Of a DNA stretch of 64,000 nucleotides, positions 17,512 through 26,016 are shown piece after piece. The DNA is taken from assembly GCF_001748365.1 (NCBI RefSeq), contig NZ_BDHH01000001.1, forward strand, positions 305,843-369,842, read 5' to 3'. Position numbers and translations under genes: made by a program. The notes under the pieces are model-generated. The model was not told the origin of the DNA and searched no databases. It worked only from the letters and a program-made list of their open reading frames with translations. Origin of the DNA: Fusibacter sp. 3D3 (GTDB lineage Bacteria > Bacillota > Clostridia > Peptostreptococcales > Acidaminobacteraceae). Position 1 is the stretch's first letter. Each line of letters begins with the position of its first letter.

Positions 17512-17542
17512 AACTTTATTTTATCTCAAGAGGGAGGACCAT

Positions 17543-18658
17543 ATGATTAACCAAATACGTCTTGTTGAAGCGTTTATGCAATATGTTCAAATTTCCAGTC
17601 CTACAAAAAGTGAGGGTGCTTTTGCAAATTTTATTAAGGTTGAACTTGAAAAATTAGGTCTTGAAGTTTCAATTGATGATGCAGGTGAAAAAGTAGGTAG
17701 CGATACAGGTAATGTCATCGCCAAATTAAACGGGACATGTAATGGGGATCCCATTTTATTGAGTTGCCATATGGATACGGTCTCGCCTAGCATCGATATC
17801 AAACCGGTCATCAAAGACCATGTTATCTATAGCGATGGCACGACAATTCTCGGCGCAGATGATAAAGCAGGTATCGCAGCCATAATAGAAGCCTTAACCG
17901 TTATAAAAGAAAATGACATCCCACATGGTCCCATTGAAATCTCATTGAGTATCTTTGAAGAAGGCGGTCTACACGGTGCCAAGAATTTAGACTTCAAAAA
18001 GTTTGAATCTCAAAGCGCCTTCGTTTTAGACAGCGGTGGTGACCCTGGTCAAATCATAATCCAAGGTCCTGCACAAGATAAAATTCATGCTAGAATCACA
18101 GGGAAATCTGCTCATGCAGGTGTGTGTCCTGAAGAAGGCATCAGCGCTATTATGGTTGCGGCAAATGCCATAGATCAAATGAAGCTTTTGAGAATAGACT
18201 CTGAAACCACCGCCAATATAGGCACAATTCAAGGTGGCAGTGTTACCAATATCGTTGCATCCGAAGTTGAAATCCTAGCTGAAGCAAGATCTCTAAATAA
18301 CGATAAATTGAAGGCACAATCCGACCATATGAAAGCATGCTTTGAAAATGCTGCCGCAAAGTTCGGTGCAAAAGTTGAAGTTGAAATCAATCGTATGTAT
18401 AATGCTTTTAAGGTAGATGCCACTGAAGATATTGTCAAAATAGCGGAAATGGCTTGTACCAATATTGGGATCAAACCTTTTACGGCAGCCTCTGGTGGCG
18501 GGAGTGACACCAACATCTTTAATGCAAATGGGATTAAAGCCATCAACCTCGGCATTGGCGAGCGAAAACCACACACGCTTGAAGAGCATATCCACATCAA
18601 AGATCTAGTGAAAGTTGCAGAGCTTGTATTGGAAATTATTAAACTTCACGGCTGCTAG
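17543..18658 (+). CDS. PepT-like M20 metallopeptidase
   Basis: 371 residues. The M20 dinuclear zinc ligands are visible: HMDT (His76, Asp78), GADDKAG near 104-110 and the EEGG catalytic glutamates near 139-142. It probably removes N-terminal residues from di- or tripeptides in the cytosol, as in the PepT-like YqjE proteins of Firmicutes. The start has GGGAGG upstream. A perfect bidirectional terminator follows. It has no evident link to the uronate genes beside it. Confidence 0.88.
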   Translation: MINQIRLVEAFMQYVQISSPTKSEGAFANFIKVELEKLGLEVSIDDAGEKVGSDTGNVIAKLNGTCNGDPILLSCHMDTVSPSIDIKPVIKDHVIYSDGTTILGADDKAGIAAIIEALTVIKENDIPHGPIEISLSIFEEGGLHGAKNLDFKKFESQSAFVLDSGGDPGQIIIQGPAQDKIHARITGKSAHAGVCPEEGISAIMVAANAIDQMKLLRIDSETTANIGTIQGGSVTNIVASEVEILAEARSLNNDKLKAQSDHMKACFENAAAKFGAKVEVEINRMYNAFKVDATEDIVKIAEMACTNIGIKPFTAASGGGSDTNIFNANGIKAINLGIGERKPHTLEEHIHIKDLVKVAELVLEIIKLHGC

Positions 18659-18699
18659 AGCGCGTATGAAAAGCCATGCCTAAAAGTGTTGTGTGTACA

Positions 18700-18741
18700 A
18701 GTAAAACTAGAGAAGGCTGATCAGCCTTCTCTAGTTTTACT
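18700..18741. terminator. Perfect 42-bp palindromic bidirectional terminator
   Basis: The 21-bp arms 18700-18720 and 18721-18741 are exact reverse complements, with T-rich ends on both strands. It lies between the converging PepT-like gene and gntR. Confidence 0.8.
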
Positions 18742-18781
18742 AAGGGGATTATATTTACCATAATATATAAGGAAAATAACA

Positions 18782-19486
18782 TTAAAATGGCTGTTCAAAG
18801 TAGCAGGCATATTCATTATGAACCTTCTCATTCAGTCTTGAAATACCACCTTCTAAATGCTTCAAAAAATGTTTTTCAAGTTGTTCTATATGTCCTGATT
18901 TTATTGATTCTACTATTTGTTTATGTTCTTCATAGAGCACATCAAAATTTTTATCTATCAAGATATCGAGCATTCGGAATCTTGTATAATGTATCTGGGA
19001 TTTTTGAATTTGTTCCCAAATAGCGAGTTTATCAGCATATTGAAACCCAATTTTATGAAATTGGCTGTCCATTTGGTAAAAATCCTCTGGTAAAAAATTG
19101 GATTTTAACAATTGTGCTTGTTGTTCTAAGCTAAATTCAAGATCACAAATCATTTGCTCATGTTTTATTGGCAATAGGTCTTTCACAATATTAACTTCTA
19201 GGATATGCCTCATATAAATAATTTGTTGAATATAGTCATAATTCAGCAAGGCCACATAATGCGCTTTATAAGGAATCGCCACCACAAGCCCCTCATTTCG
19301 CAATCGCTTCAACACATCGCGACTCGGTGTTCTTGAAATGATAAACTGATCACAAATTTCTTGCTCTGTCAAAGTCTGTCCTGGTTTTACCTTTAGAGTC
19401 AATATATCCTGCTTTAAGATTTCATAAACATCATCGCTCAGAACGCTTGCTGCTTTACTTGGCCGTCTAAGGGGGTCACCTTGCAC
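18782..19486 (-). CDS. GntR/FCD-family transcriptional regulator
   Basis: 234 residues. An N-terminal winged helix (about 17-85, with EQEICDQFIISRTPSRDVLK as the recognition region) is followed by an all-helical FCD ligand domain. The start is GTG with GAGGG upstream, 11 bp after kduI, so it ends a kduD-kduI-gntR operon and probably controls it. It is clearly paralogous to the regulator at 24788-25471. The ligand is presumably a uronate-pathway intermediate (inference). Confidence 0.88.
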   Translation of the reverse strand: MQGDPLRRPSKAASVLSDDVYEILKQDILTLKVKPGQTLTEQEICDQFIISRTPSRDVLKRLRNEGLVVAIPYKAHYVALLNYDYIQQIIYMRHILEVNIVKDLLPIKHEQMICDLEFSLEQQAQLLKSNFLPEDFYQMDSQFHKIGFQYADKLAIWEQIQKSQIHYTRFRMLDILIDKNFDVLYEEHKQIVESIKSGHIEQLEKHFLKHLEGGISRLNEKVHNEYACYFEQPF

Positions 19487-19496
19487 GCATTGCCCT

Positions 19497-20333
19497 CTAT
19501 CTTAGATCTTTGATATCGACATGGTCCATATCTGTAAATTCAATATTTTCGCCGCACATGCCCCAGATAAAAGTGTAACTACCAGTACCCACGCCACTGT
19601 GAATTGACCAGCTCGGCGAAATAACCGCTTGCTCATTGTCAACAACGATATGTCGTGTCTCTGACGGCTGGCCCATCAAATGGAAAACTCTTGTATCTTC
19701 TGACATATCAAAATAAAGATAAACTTCCATTCTTCTCTCATGTGTATGACAAGGCATTGTATTCCATACGCTGCCCTCTTTTAGAGTTGTCATTCCCATG
19801 ACCAACTGGCACGTTTCAAGAACCGCAGGATGCACATATTGATTGATAGTACGCACATTTAAACTTTTTGGATCTCCTAAATCTACTTTATTTGCCTGCT
19901 CTAGAGTAATTATTCTCGACTGAAACGCTTGGTGTGCTGGACAACTGTTGATGTAAAATTTAGGTGGATTTGAGCCATCAACACTCTCAAATTTTACTTC
20001 TTTAGCGCCCATGCCGATATAGAAGCCATCACGAGGCCCCATTTCGTAAATCGTTCCATCAAGCGTGATCTTACCAGGACCACCAATGTTGATAATCCCC
20101 GCCTCTCTTCTTTCAAAAAAAGTTTTTACGCCAAGTTCTTTACCCGCATTGAGTTCAAGTATTTCTTTAACAGGCATGATTCCACCCGCAATGATGCGAT
20201 CGTTGTGCGAATAAACAAGTGTTGCCTGATCTTCTATAAAGAGCTTCTCAATTAAATAATGTGCTCTAAGCTCTTCTGTTGTATAGTATTTTGAATCCTC
20301 TGGATGATTGGAATATCTCGTTTCTAAACTCAT
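19497..20333 (-). CDS. kduI: 5-keto-4-deoxyuronate isomerase
   Basis: 278 residues, the family length. A cytosolic zinc cupin enzyme, it isomerises 5-keto-4-deoxyuronate, formed from unsaturated galacturonate, to 2,5-diketo-3-deoxygluconate. The metal-binding motif [16 protein letters not shown] is intact. The ATG has TAGGAGC upstream. It lies between kduD, the next enzyme in the pathway, and the GntR gene. Confidence 0.96.
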   Translation of the reverse strand: MSLETRYSNHPEDSKYYTTEELRAHYLIEKLFIEDQATLVYSHNDRIIAGGIMPVKEILELNAGKELGVKTFFERREAGIINIGGPGKITLDGTIYEMGPRDGFYIGMGAKEVKFESVDGSNPPKFYINSCPAHQAFQSRIITLEQANKVDLGDPKSLNVRTINQYVHPAVLETCQLVMGMTTLKEGSVWNTMPCHTHERRMEVYLYFDMSEDTRVFHLMGQPSETRHIVVDNEQAVISPSWSIHSGVGTGSYTFIWGMCGENIEFTDMDHVDIKDLR

Positions 20334-20404
20334 ATTGCGCTCCTAATCTTTTGTTAAATTACAGGTTGTTTTGACACTCTAGCCTTTGATTATTGCCCTC
20401 AAAT

Positions 20405-21160
20405 TTATCGCGCTAACCAACCACCATCAACTGCTATTGTAAAGCCATTGATATAGTTGGAAGCTTCAGATGCTAAAAACACTGCTGTACCACCAACATC
20501 TTTAGGCGTTCCCCATCTTGAAGCAGGAATTCTACTCAAGATTTCTGCACTTCTATCTTCGTCTGCTCTTAAAGCGGCTGTATTATCCGTTGCCATATAA
20601 CCTGGTGCGATTGCATTTGCGTTGATATTGTGTTTAGCCCATTCATTTGCCATGAGCATAGTAATCCCTTTAACGCCAGATTTACTTGCCGTATAAGAAG
20701 GCACTCTGATCCCGCCTTGGAAAGAAAGCATCGATGCGATGTTTATGATTTTACCACCTGTGCCTTGCTTTATGAATTGTTTTGCCACAGCTTGGCTGAA
20801 GAAAAATACGGTTTTAACGTTAATATTCATAACATCATCCCAATCTTTCTCCGTAAAATCAACAGAGTCTTCTCGTCTTATAATGCCGGCATTGTTAACC
20901 AAAATGTCCACTTTGCCAAATTTTTCCAAAGTTTTTCCCATAATGCCCTCTATTGGTGCAATAGAGAGTAAGTCCGCATTGATGCCAAAGTAAGTTCTAC
21001 CTAAAGCCTTCACCTTTTGCTCAGTTTCAGTCGCCTCAACGTGATTGACACCCACGATATCTGCACCTGCTTCTGCTAAACTCAATGCGATCCCTTGACC
21101 TAGACCTGTATTGCAACCTGTGACGATTGCAACTTTTCCATTTAATGAAAACATAACCAT
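20405..21160 (-). CDS. kduD: 2-deoxy-D-gluconate 3-dehydrogenase (KduD)
   Basis: 251 residues, a short-chain dehydrogenase. TGCNTGLGQGIA is the NAD-binding loop, NNAG follows, and YTASK holds the catalytic Tyr and Lys. It reduces 2,5-diketo-3-deoxygluconate to 2-keto-3-deoxygluconate, directly after KduI. It is the first gene of the kduD-kduI-gntR operon, transcribed from the promoter with three GTATAC sites. Confidence 0.93.
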   Translation of the reverse strand: MVMFSLNGKVAIVTGCNTGLGQGIALSLAEAGADIVGVNHVEATETEQKVKALGRTYFGINADLLSIAPIEGIMGKTLEKFGKVDILVNNAGIIRREDSVDFTEKDWDDVMNINVKTVFFFSQAVAKQFIKQGTGGKIINIASMLSFQGGIRVPSYTASKSGVKGITMLMANEWAKHNINANAIAPGYMATDNTAALRADEDRSAEILSRIPASRWGTPKDVGGTAVFLASEASNYINGFTIAVDGGWLAR

Positions 21161-21202
21161 TCACTCTCCTCTTTTTTTTAAGTTTATGAGTCTCATGTCC
21201 AA

Positions 21203-21227
21203 AATGAATTGAGTTTCTCAATTCATT
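21203..21227 (-). promoter_or_regulatory. Inverted repeat in the kduD leader
   Basis: A perfect 11-bp inverted repeat (AATGAATTGAG / CTCAATTCATT, 3-nt centre) lies between the predicted kduD promoter and its ribosome-binding site. It could be an RNA hairpin or a second operator. Confidence 0.5.
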
Positions 21228-21238
21228 ATTAAATTTTT

Positions 21239-21280
21239 ATAATAATCGTATACATTGTATACAACGTATACGATTATTAT
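21239..21280. promoter_or_regulatory. Triple GTATAC operator overlapping the kduD promoter
   Basis: Perfect 15-bp arms (21239-21253 and 21266-21280) flank the smaller palindrome TTGTATACAA. GTATAC occurs three times at an exact 9-bp spacing (21248, 21257, 21266). On the minus strand TTGTAT, 17 nt and TATAAA form a kduD promoter that overlaps the site. TTGTATACAA-like palindromes are typical targets of FCD-type GntR regulators, two of which are encoded here. Confidence 0.7.
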
Positions 21281-21391
21281 AGTTTTTTATTCACGTGCCG
21301 TCAATGGTCAATTTTAATCGCCGATACACCTTTCTCTAAAACGCTATAATGTGATATAATTTGACTCAAATAGATTCGTAAGGAGAATATC

Positions 21392-22150
21392 ATGTCAGAT
21401 TCTGTCCAGTCCATTGTTCGGGCTTTTAACATTATAGAAACCATCGCGGAACACAACAATAGTATGACGATTACTGAGCTTTCTCAAAAGGTAGCACTTC
21501 ATAAGAGTACCGTACACAGGCTCTTAAATACACTTATTCAGATCGGCTATGTCAAGCAAAATACTCAGACAAGTCAATATGAGCTCACTTTAAAGTGTTT
21601 CGAAATCGGGGTCTCCATCGTCAAGCAAAATGACTTGATCAGTGTTGCAAGACCTTATCTAGAAGCCATGAGAGATCTAAGCGGCGAAGTGGTGCATTTG
21701 GTCATACCCGATGATAAAGAGATTATTTACATCGATAAAGTCGAATCAAATCACACTTTAAGAATGCATTCCTTTGTGGGCAAGAGAGCACCATTATACT
21801 GTACCGCTGTGGGCAAAGCGATTTTAGCAGAACAATCGCCTCAAGCCATAGAGCATTATTGGAACTCTATTGATCCCATTAAATACACCTCCAACACCAT
21901 TGTCACTCTAGATGCTTTTTACAATGAGCTCTCTGAAATAAAAGTAAACGAAGTTGCCTTTGACAACGAAGAGCAAGAAACGGGTATCCGCTGTATTGCG
22001 ATTTCACTTAAGAATTATTCTGGTGAAACCATTGGCGCACTTTCTATCTCAGGACCACTTGGGCGGATGACCGATGACAAAATGGCCCTTATAAAACCTG
22101 AACTTTTAAAAATAAAATTGCAGATTTCAAAGCAAATGGGTAAATTCTAA
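21392..22150 (+). CDS. kdgR: IclR-family regulator, KdgR-like
   Basis: 252 residues. The N-terminal winged helix (about 7-65) contains MTITELSQKVALHKSTVHRL as its recognition region, and the rest is the IclR effector domain. It is divergent from kduD and precedes kdgA-kdgK in the same direction. KdgR proteins of this family sense 2-keto-3-deoxygluconate and repress pectin genes in enterobacteria. The same role here is inferred from neighbours. Start: AAGGAG 9 nt before the ATG. Confidence 0.85.
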   Translation: MSDSVQSIVRAFNIIETIAEHNNSMTITELSQKVALHKSTVHRLLNTLIQIGYVKQNTQTSQYELTLKCFEIGVSIVKQNDLISVARPYLEAMRDLSGEVVHLVIPDDKEIIYIDKVESNHTLRMHSFVGKRAPLYCTAVGKAILAEQSPQAIEHYWNSIDPIKYTSNTIVTLDAFYNELSEIKVNEVAFDNEEQETGIRCIAISLKNYSGETIGALSISGPLGRMTDDKMALIKPELLKIKLQISKQMGKF

Positions 22151-22160
22151 AGCCGTTTTA

Positions 22161-22216
22161 ATCAAAGCGTATACTCAGTCCACTTCGCTACCTTTGTAAC
22201 ACTTGCACAATCCTAT
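22161..22216 (+). repeat. Family A repeat core, single copy
   Basis: 56 bp, closely matching the reverse complement of 17360-17418 (including ATCAAAGCGTATACTCAGTC) and the units of the 25554 array (CTTCGCTACC and flanks). The second half of the stem is missing. It begins 10 bp after the kdgR stop. Confidence 0.7.
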
Positions 22217-22299
22217 CTCCTCAAGGGTTATATACAGCCTATAATGATCAGCATTTCCTTTTAATTTATTTTTTAAGGAAATGTTTTTATTTTTTTGTT

Positions 22300-22328
22300 G
22301 ATTAAATTCCAATAGTTCTGTATAATGA
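22300..22328 (+). promoter_or_regulatory. Sigma-A promoter of kdgA-kdgK
   Basis: TTGATT (22300-22305), 17-nt spacer, TATAAT (22323-22328), preceded by TG. Confidence 0.75.
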
Positions 22329-22337
22329 AATCAAATT

Positions 22338-22372
22338 CCACATTGTGATATTGAGTTTTGCAATGTGAAACT
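22338..22372 (+). promoter_or_regulatory. Candidate operator or leader hairpin of kdgA
   Basis: TTCCACATTG (22338-22347) and CAATGTGAAA (22363-22372) are reverse complements at 9 of 10 positions. They lie just after the predicted transcript start and before the AGGAGG of kdgA. Binding by KdgR or a GntR protein is an inference. Confidence 0.55.
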
Positions 22373-22386
22373 CTCTAGGAGGATTT

Positions 22387-23040
22387 ATGTTTAAGCATTG
22401 GCAGGTAATAGAAAAAATTAGCGCCGTGGGCGTGGTTGCTGTTGTTAGAGCAAAAGATGAAAATGAAGCCATACTCATTGCAGAAGCTTGTTTAAAAGGT
22501 GGTATCACCGCGATAGAAATTACATTTACAGTCCCAAAGGCACATAAAGTTATCGATAAATTGAGTGACCATTTTAAAAATGGCGAAATGATCATTGGCG
22601 CAGGTACGGTTATGGATGCAACAACAGCACGCTTAGCCATTTTATCAGGCGCCGAGTACATTGTAAGTCCACATTTTGATAAAGAAATTGCACTGATGTG
22701 CAATCTATACAAGATTCCATATATGGCAGGTTGTATGACGATTACCGAAGTTAAAGAAGCGCTTTCATATGGCGTTGAAGTAGTGAAGCTCTTCCCAGGA
22801 AGTGCATTTGGACCGAGCTTTGTAAGTGCTGTAAAGGCGCCATTACCACAAGCTCAAATCATGCCAACAGGTGGCGTTTCGCTTGACAATATTGATCAGT
22901 GGTTCGCAAATGGCGTTGTCGCTGTAGGTGTTGGCGGCGACTTAACAAAGGGTTTAAAAGACGGTAATTATGAAGTCGTCACTGCAAAGGCTGCAGAATA
23001 TGTCAATAAAGTTAAGGCTTTTAGAGCAAAAAAAGCCTAA
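22387..23040 (+). CDS. kdgA: 2-keto-3-deoxy-6-phosphogluconate aldolase
   Basis: 217 residues. It splits KDPG into pyruvate and glyceraldehyde-3-phosphate. The catalytic glutamate is in AIEITF (Glu44), the Schiff-base lysine in VVKLFPGSA (Lys134), and MPTGGVSLDN binds phosphate. Some relatives also act on 4-hydroxy-2-oxoglutarate. The ribosome-binding site is AGGAGG. kdgK starts 49 bp downstream. Confidence 0.95.
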   Translation: MFKHWQVIEKISAVGVVAVVRAKDENEAILIAEACLKGGITAIEITFTVPKAHKVIDKLSDHFKNGEMIIGAGTVMDATTARLAILSGAEYIVSPHFDKEIALMCNLYKIPYMAGCMTITEVKEALSYGVEVVKLFPGSAFGPSFVSAVKAPLPQAQIMPTGGVSLDNIDQWFANGVVAVGVGGDLTKGLKDGNYEVVTAKAAEYVNKVKAFRAKKA

Positions 23041-23089
23041 GATAAAAGGAAAATATGAAAGCTCAATTAAATTTCGAAGGAGTAATGTT

Positions 23090-24112
23090 ATGAAAAAAGT
23101 TGTAACACTTGGAGAGATCATGCTCAGATTGTCGACACCCCTTACAGACCGTTTCGTTCAAAGTAAAACCTTTGATATCAATTACGGTGGTGGTGAAGCC
23201 AATGTCACTGTTTCACTTGCAAACTATGGCCTTGACACTTACTTTGTAAGTAAATTGCCAACACACGAAATTGGACAATCTGCTGTGAATGCCCTTAGAC
23301 AATACGGCGTTCATACGGATTATATCGCAAGAGGCGGAGACCGAGTGGGCATCTATTTCTTAGAAACTGGGGCTTCAATGAGACCTTCTAAAGTCATCTA
23401 CGATCGCGCAGGTTCTTCAATCGCCACTGCTACTGCAGAAGACTTTAATTTTGATGAAATCTTTAAAGACGCGGATTGGTTCCATTTTTCTGGCATCACA
23501 CCTGCACTTAGCGATTCAGCAGCACAGCTTACAGAACAAGCACTGATCGCCGCTAAAAAAAATAACGTCACCGTCAGTGTGGACCTCAACTTCCGTAAGA
23601 AATTATGGACTTCTGAGAAAGCGCAATCCATCATGCGTCCCCTTATGCAATATGTTGATGTATGTATTGGCAACGAAGAAGATGCAGATAAAGTTTTAGG
23701 CTTTAAACCTAAAAATACGGACGTCACAAAAGGTGCTCTTGAAATTGATAACTACAAGGCAATCTTCGAAGAAATGAAAGCCGAATTTGGATTCAAATAC
23801 GTTGTATCTTCACTTAGAGTGAGCCATTCCGCTTCAGATAACGGTTGGTCAGGCATCATCTGTGATGAAACCGATTTTTACCAATCTAAATCGTATGAGA
23901 TTAGAATTGTGGACCGTGTTGGTGCAGGCGACTCGTTTGCATCAGGTGTTATCTATGGTTTAATTTCAGGCATGTCTACAAAAGACACCATTGAATTTGG
24001 TGCTGCCGCATCTGCATTAAAGCATACGATTCCAGGAGATTTCAATCTCGTTTCATTGGAAGAAGTAATGACTTTGGTAAACGGAGATGCCTCTGGCCGA
24101 GTTCAACGATAA
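23090..24112 (+). CDS. kdgK: 2-keto-3-deoxygluconate kinase
   Basis: 340 residues from the ATG at 23090, chosen because GAAGGAG lies just upstream and the PfkB-family fold begins at VVTLGEIMLRLS. A longer in-frame start at 22970 would overlap kdgA and lacks such support. It phosphorylates KDG to KDPG with ATP. NYGGGEANVTVSLA binds the sugar, and DRVGAGDSFASGVI near the C-terminus holds the anion hole and catalytic aspartate. A strong terminator follows. Confidence 0.94.
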   Translation: MKKVVTLGEIMLRLSTPLTDRFVQSKTFDINYGGGEANVTVSLANYGLDTYFVSKLPTHEIGQSAVNALRQYGVHTDYIARGGDRVGIYFLETGASMRPSKVIYDRAGSSIATATAEDFNFDEIFKDADWFHFSGITPALSDSAAQLTEQALIAAKKNNVTVSVDLNFRKKLWTSEKAQSIMRPLMQYVDVCIGNEEDADKVLGFKPKNTDVTKGALEIDNYKAIFEEMKAEFGFKYVVSSLRVSHSASDNGWSGIICDETDFYQSKSYEIRIVDRVGAGDSFASGVIYGLISGMSTKDTIEFGAAASALKHTIPGDFNLVSLEEVMTLVNGDASGRVQR

Positions 24113-24140
24113 TCGCCCACAATTATTTTATATATATAAA

Positions 24141-24185
24141 GAACGAGAACGCTCCTCCTCACAGTTGCGTTCTCGTTCTTTTTTT
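24141..24185 (+). terminator. Rho-independent terminator of kdgA-kdgK
   Basis: A perfect 12-bp stem (24141-24152 with 24167-24178) is followed by seven T. Confidence 0.92.
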
Positions 24186-24247
24186 GCTATAAATTCACGG
24201 TTAAAATGTTAAATTCCAGTTTCGTATAAAGCTTTTTCTCCCTATGC

Positions 24248-24712
24248 CTATGCCTTAATCTTAACGACAATCTTCTTCACCGTTTCCGAATTTTCAACTT
24301 GACACAGGGGTCTATGCACATCCTCAGGATAAAAAACGGCATAATCGCCAGCACTTAAAATTGCAAAAGATTCATTCATAATTTCATTTTCAAAAAGAAC
24401 AACATCTTTTTCAACTAATTTATCTTCTTTAATAACGGGCTGATCGCTTAAAACGGCAAAGCCCATTTTCTCAGTTCCCGAAATGACAAATTGAATATCA
24501 ATATATTTTACGTGCGCTTCAGGTGCCCTTTTTTCAATGGGTTCTGTCGTCTTTTCCATCACCATGGCATACACTGCTTTACCATCGATCTCGTAAGTGT
24601 CGTTTTCAATAGACCCCGCCACATTTTTCTCTAAAAATGCAAAGGCTTTTACAAATGCGTCTTGATGAAAAATACCGTTCTTTTTCCAATCTTTAATGTT
24701 TCCAAATATCAT
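24248..24712 (-). CDS. yhcH: YhcH/YjgK/YiaL-family protein
   Basis: 154 residues from the ATG at 24712, which has GGGAGAAGG upstream. A further in-frame ATG at 24742 adds ten residues without support. The family has a cupin-like beta fold. HVKYIDIQFVISGTE and the VFYPEDVHRPLCQ segment with its conserved Asp and His are typical. Members sit in sialate, uronate and sugar-acid loci and may act on open-chain or anomeric sugar acids. The exact reaction is unknown. It is probably cotranscribed with the GntR gene upstream. Confidence 0.82.
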   Translation of the reverse strand: MIFGNIKDWKKNGIFHQDAFVKAFAFLEKNVAGSIENDTYEIDGKAVYAMVMEKTTEPIEKRAPEAHVKYIDIQFVISGTEKMGFAVLSDQPVIKEDKLVEKDVVLFENEIMNESFAILSAGDYAVFYPEDVHRPLCQVENSETVKKIVVKIKA

Positions 24713-24787
24713 AGCCTTCTCCCTAAAATAAAATCTCCACAACTATTTTAAAGGCACACTTTCGCATATGTGAACATCTTTTGAGCG

Positions 24788-25471
24788 CTACATAAAATAC
24801 TCAGCATATTCACTGTAAATTTGATCGCCTAATCTGGAAATACCGCCATTAAAGTGTCTTTCTAAGTGCTTTTCAATACCCTCTATATCTTTCGCTTTAA
24901 TTAAATGCACCAGTTTAATATGTTCCTCAAAAATGGCTTTAAAGTTTTTAACCATCACAATGTCCAGCATTCTAAACCTTGTATAGTTTATTTGTGATTT
25001 TTGAATCATTTCCCATACAGCAAGTTTTTTAGCTTCTTCAAACCAGATTCGGTGAAATTCGCTGTCGATCTCATAAAAAGCTTCTACTTCAAAATCTGAT
25101 GCCAAAAGGTACTCTTGCCTCTTAAGATTATTTTCCAGCGCATGGATGAAGGCTTCTGAGTCCAGCTCAATAACATCTTTGATCACTTGCACTTCTAAGA
25201 CCAAGCGCATGTAGATCAACTGCTTAATTTTATCAAAGTCCAAAAGTGAAACATAATTGGCTTTATAGGGAATCGATATGATCAGACCATCGTTTTTAAG
25301 GCGCTGTAGGACATCTCTACTAGGCGTCCTTGAGATTTGATATTGCTCGCAAATTTCTTGCTCGGTTAATACTTGTCCAGGTTTTATGGTCAAATTGAGT
25401 ATTTCTTTCTTTAAAAGTTCATATACATCATCACTTATGGTATTGCTATTATAAAATCTGTTAACGGACAT
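24788..25471 (-). CDS. GntR/FCD-family transcriptional regulator, paralogue
   Basis: 227 residues. An N-terminal winged helix (ISDDVYELLKKEIL, then EQEICEQYQISRTPSRDVLQ) is followed by an FCD helical domain. It shares most of its length and many exact segments with the regulator at 18782-19486 (EQEIC, ISRTPSRDVL, QKSQINYTRFRMLDI), so the two arose by duplication. It lies 75 bp before yhcH in the same direction. Its promoter region borders the family A tandem array. Confidence 0.87.
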   Translation of the reverse strand: MSVNRFYNSNTISDDVYELLKKEILNLTIKPGQVLTEQEICEQYQISRTPSRDVLQRLKNDGLIISIPYKANYVSLLDFDKIKQLIYMRLVLEVQVIKDVIELDSEAFIHALENNLKRQEYLLASDFEVEAFYEIDSEFHRIWFEEAKKLAVWEMIQKSQINYTRFRMLDIVMVKNFKAIFEEHIKLVHLIKAKDIEGIEKHLERHFNGGISRLGDQIYSEYAEYFM

Positions 25472-25553
25472 GCTTTGCTCCTTGTATTGTATTCACTTCA
25501 CATATATGAAAGTATACTCTTTAGAAAAATAATACGCAAGTCACAATTTGTAA

Positions 25554-25955
25554 GGACACTCGGTCCGCTTCGCTACCCTCGTGACTCTAGCGCAAGCCCG
25601 AAGGGGCTTGACGCCACCAATGGGACACTCGGTCCGCTTCGCTACCCTCGTGACTCTAGCACAAGCCCGAAGGGGCTTGACGCCACCAATGGGACACTCG
25701 GTCCGCTTCGCTACCCTCGTGGCTCTAGCACAAGCCCGAAGGGGCTTGACGCCACCAATGGGACACTCGGTCCGCTTCGCTACCCTCGTGACTCTAGCGC
25801 AAGCCCGAAGGGGCTTGACGCCACCAATAGGACACTCGGTCCGCTTCGCTACCCTCGTGACTCTAGCACAAGCCCGAAGGGGCTTGACGCCACCAATAGG
25901 ACACTCGGTCCGCTTCGCTACCCTCGTGACTCTAGCGCAAGCCCGAAGGGGCTTG
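25554..25955 (+). repeat. Tandem array of about six 69-bp family A units
   Basis: Units start at 25554, 25623, 25692, 25761, 25830 and 25899, an exact 69-bp period. The sixth stops after 57 bp. Each unit has the core ACTCGGTCCGCTTCGCTACC and the hairpin CAAGCCC-GAAG-GGGCTTG. Differences are few: G or A in the middle of the unit, and GGG or AGG at the joints. There are no unique spacers, so it is not CRISPR. Because 69 is divisible by three, two plus-strand frames stay open through it. These look like by-products, not genes. It fills most of the 557-base gap between gntR and atpC. Confidence 0.95.
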
Positions 25956-25956
25956 C

Positions 25957-25982
25957 AATCAGTGGGCGATTGCCCACTGATT
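25957..25982. other. Perfect hairpin at the array edge
   Basis: An 11-bp stem (25957-25967 with 25972-25982) and GATT loop lie directly between the tandem array and the atp terminator. Confidence 0.6.
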
Positions 25983-25984
25983 TA

Positions 25985-26016
25985 AAAGAGACACCCACTA
26001 AAGTGGGTGTCTCTTT
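25985..26016 (-). terminator. Terminator of the atp operon
   Basis: The 15-nt arms 25985-25999 and 26002-26016 are exact reverse complements, and both flanks are T-rich on the outgoing strand. It lies 13 bp past the atpC stop. Confidence 0.8.

Noticed and set aside
22970-23089. N-terminal extension of kdgK
   Set aside because: It overlaps kdgA, and a good ribosome-binding site and the start of family homology both point to the ATG at 23090.
25554-25955. CRISPR array
   Set aside because: The repeats are directly adjacent with no unique spacers and no cas genes are near.
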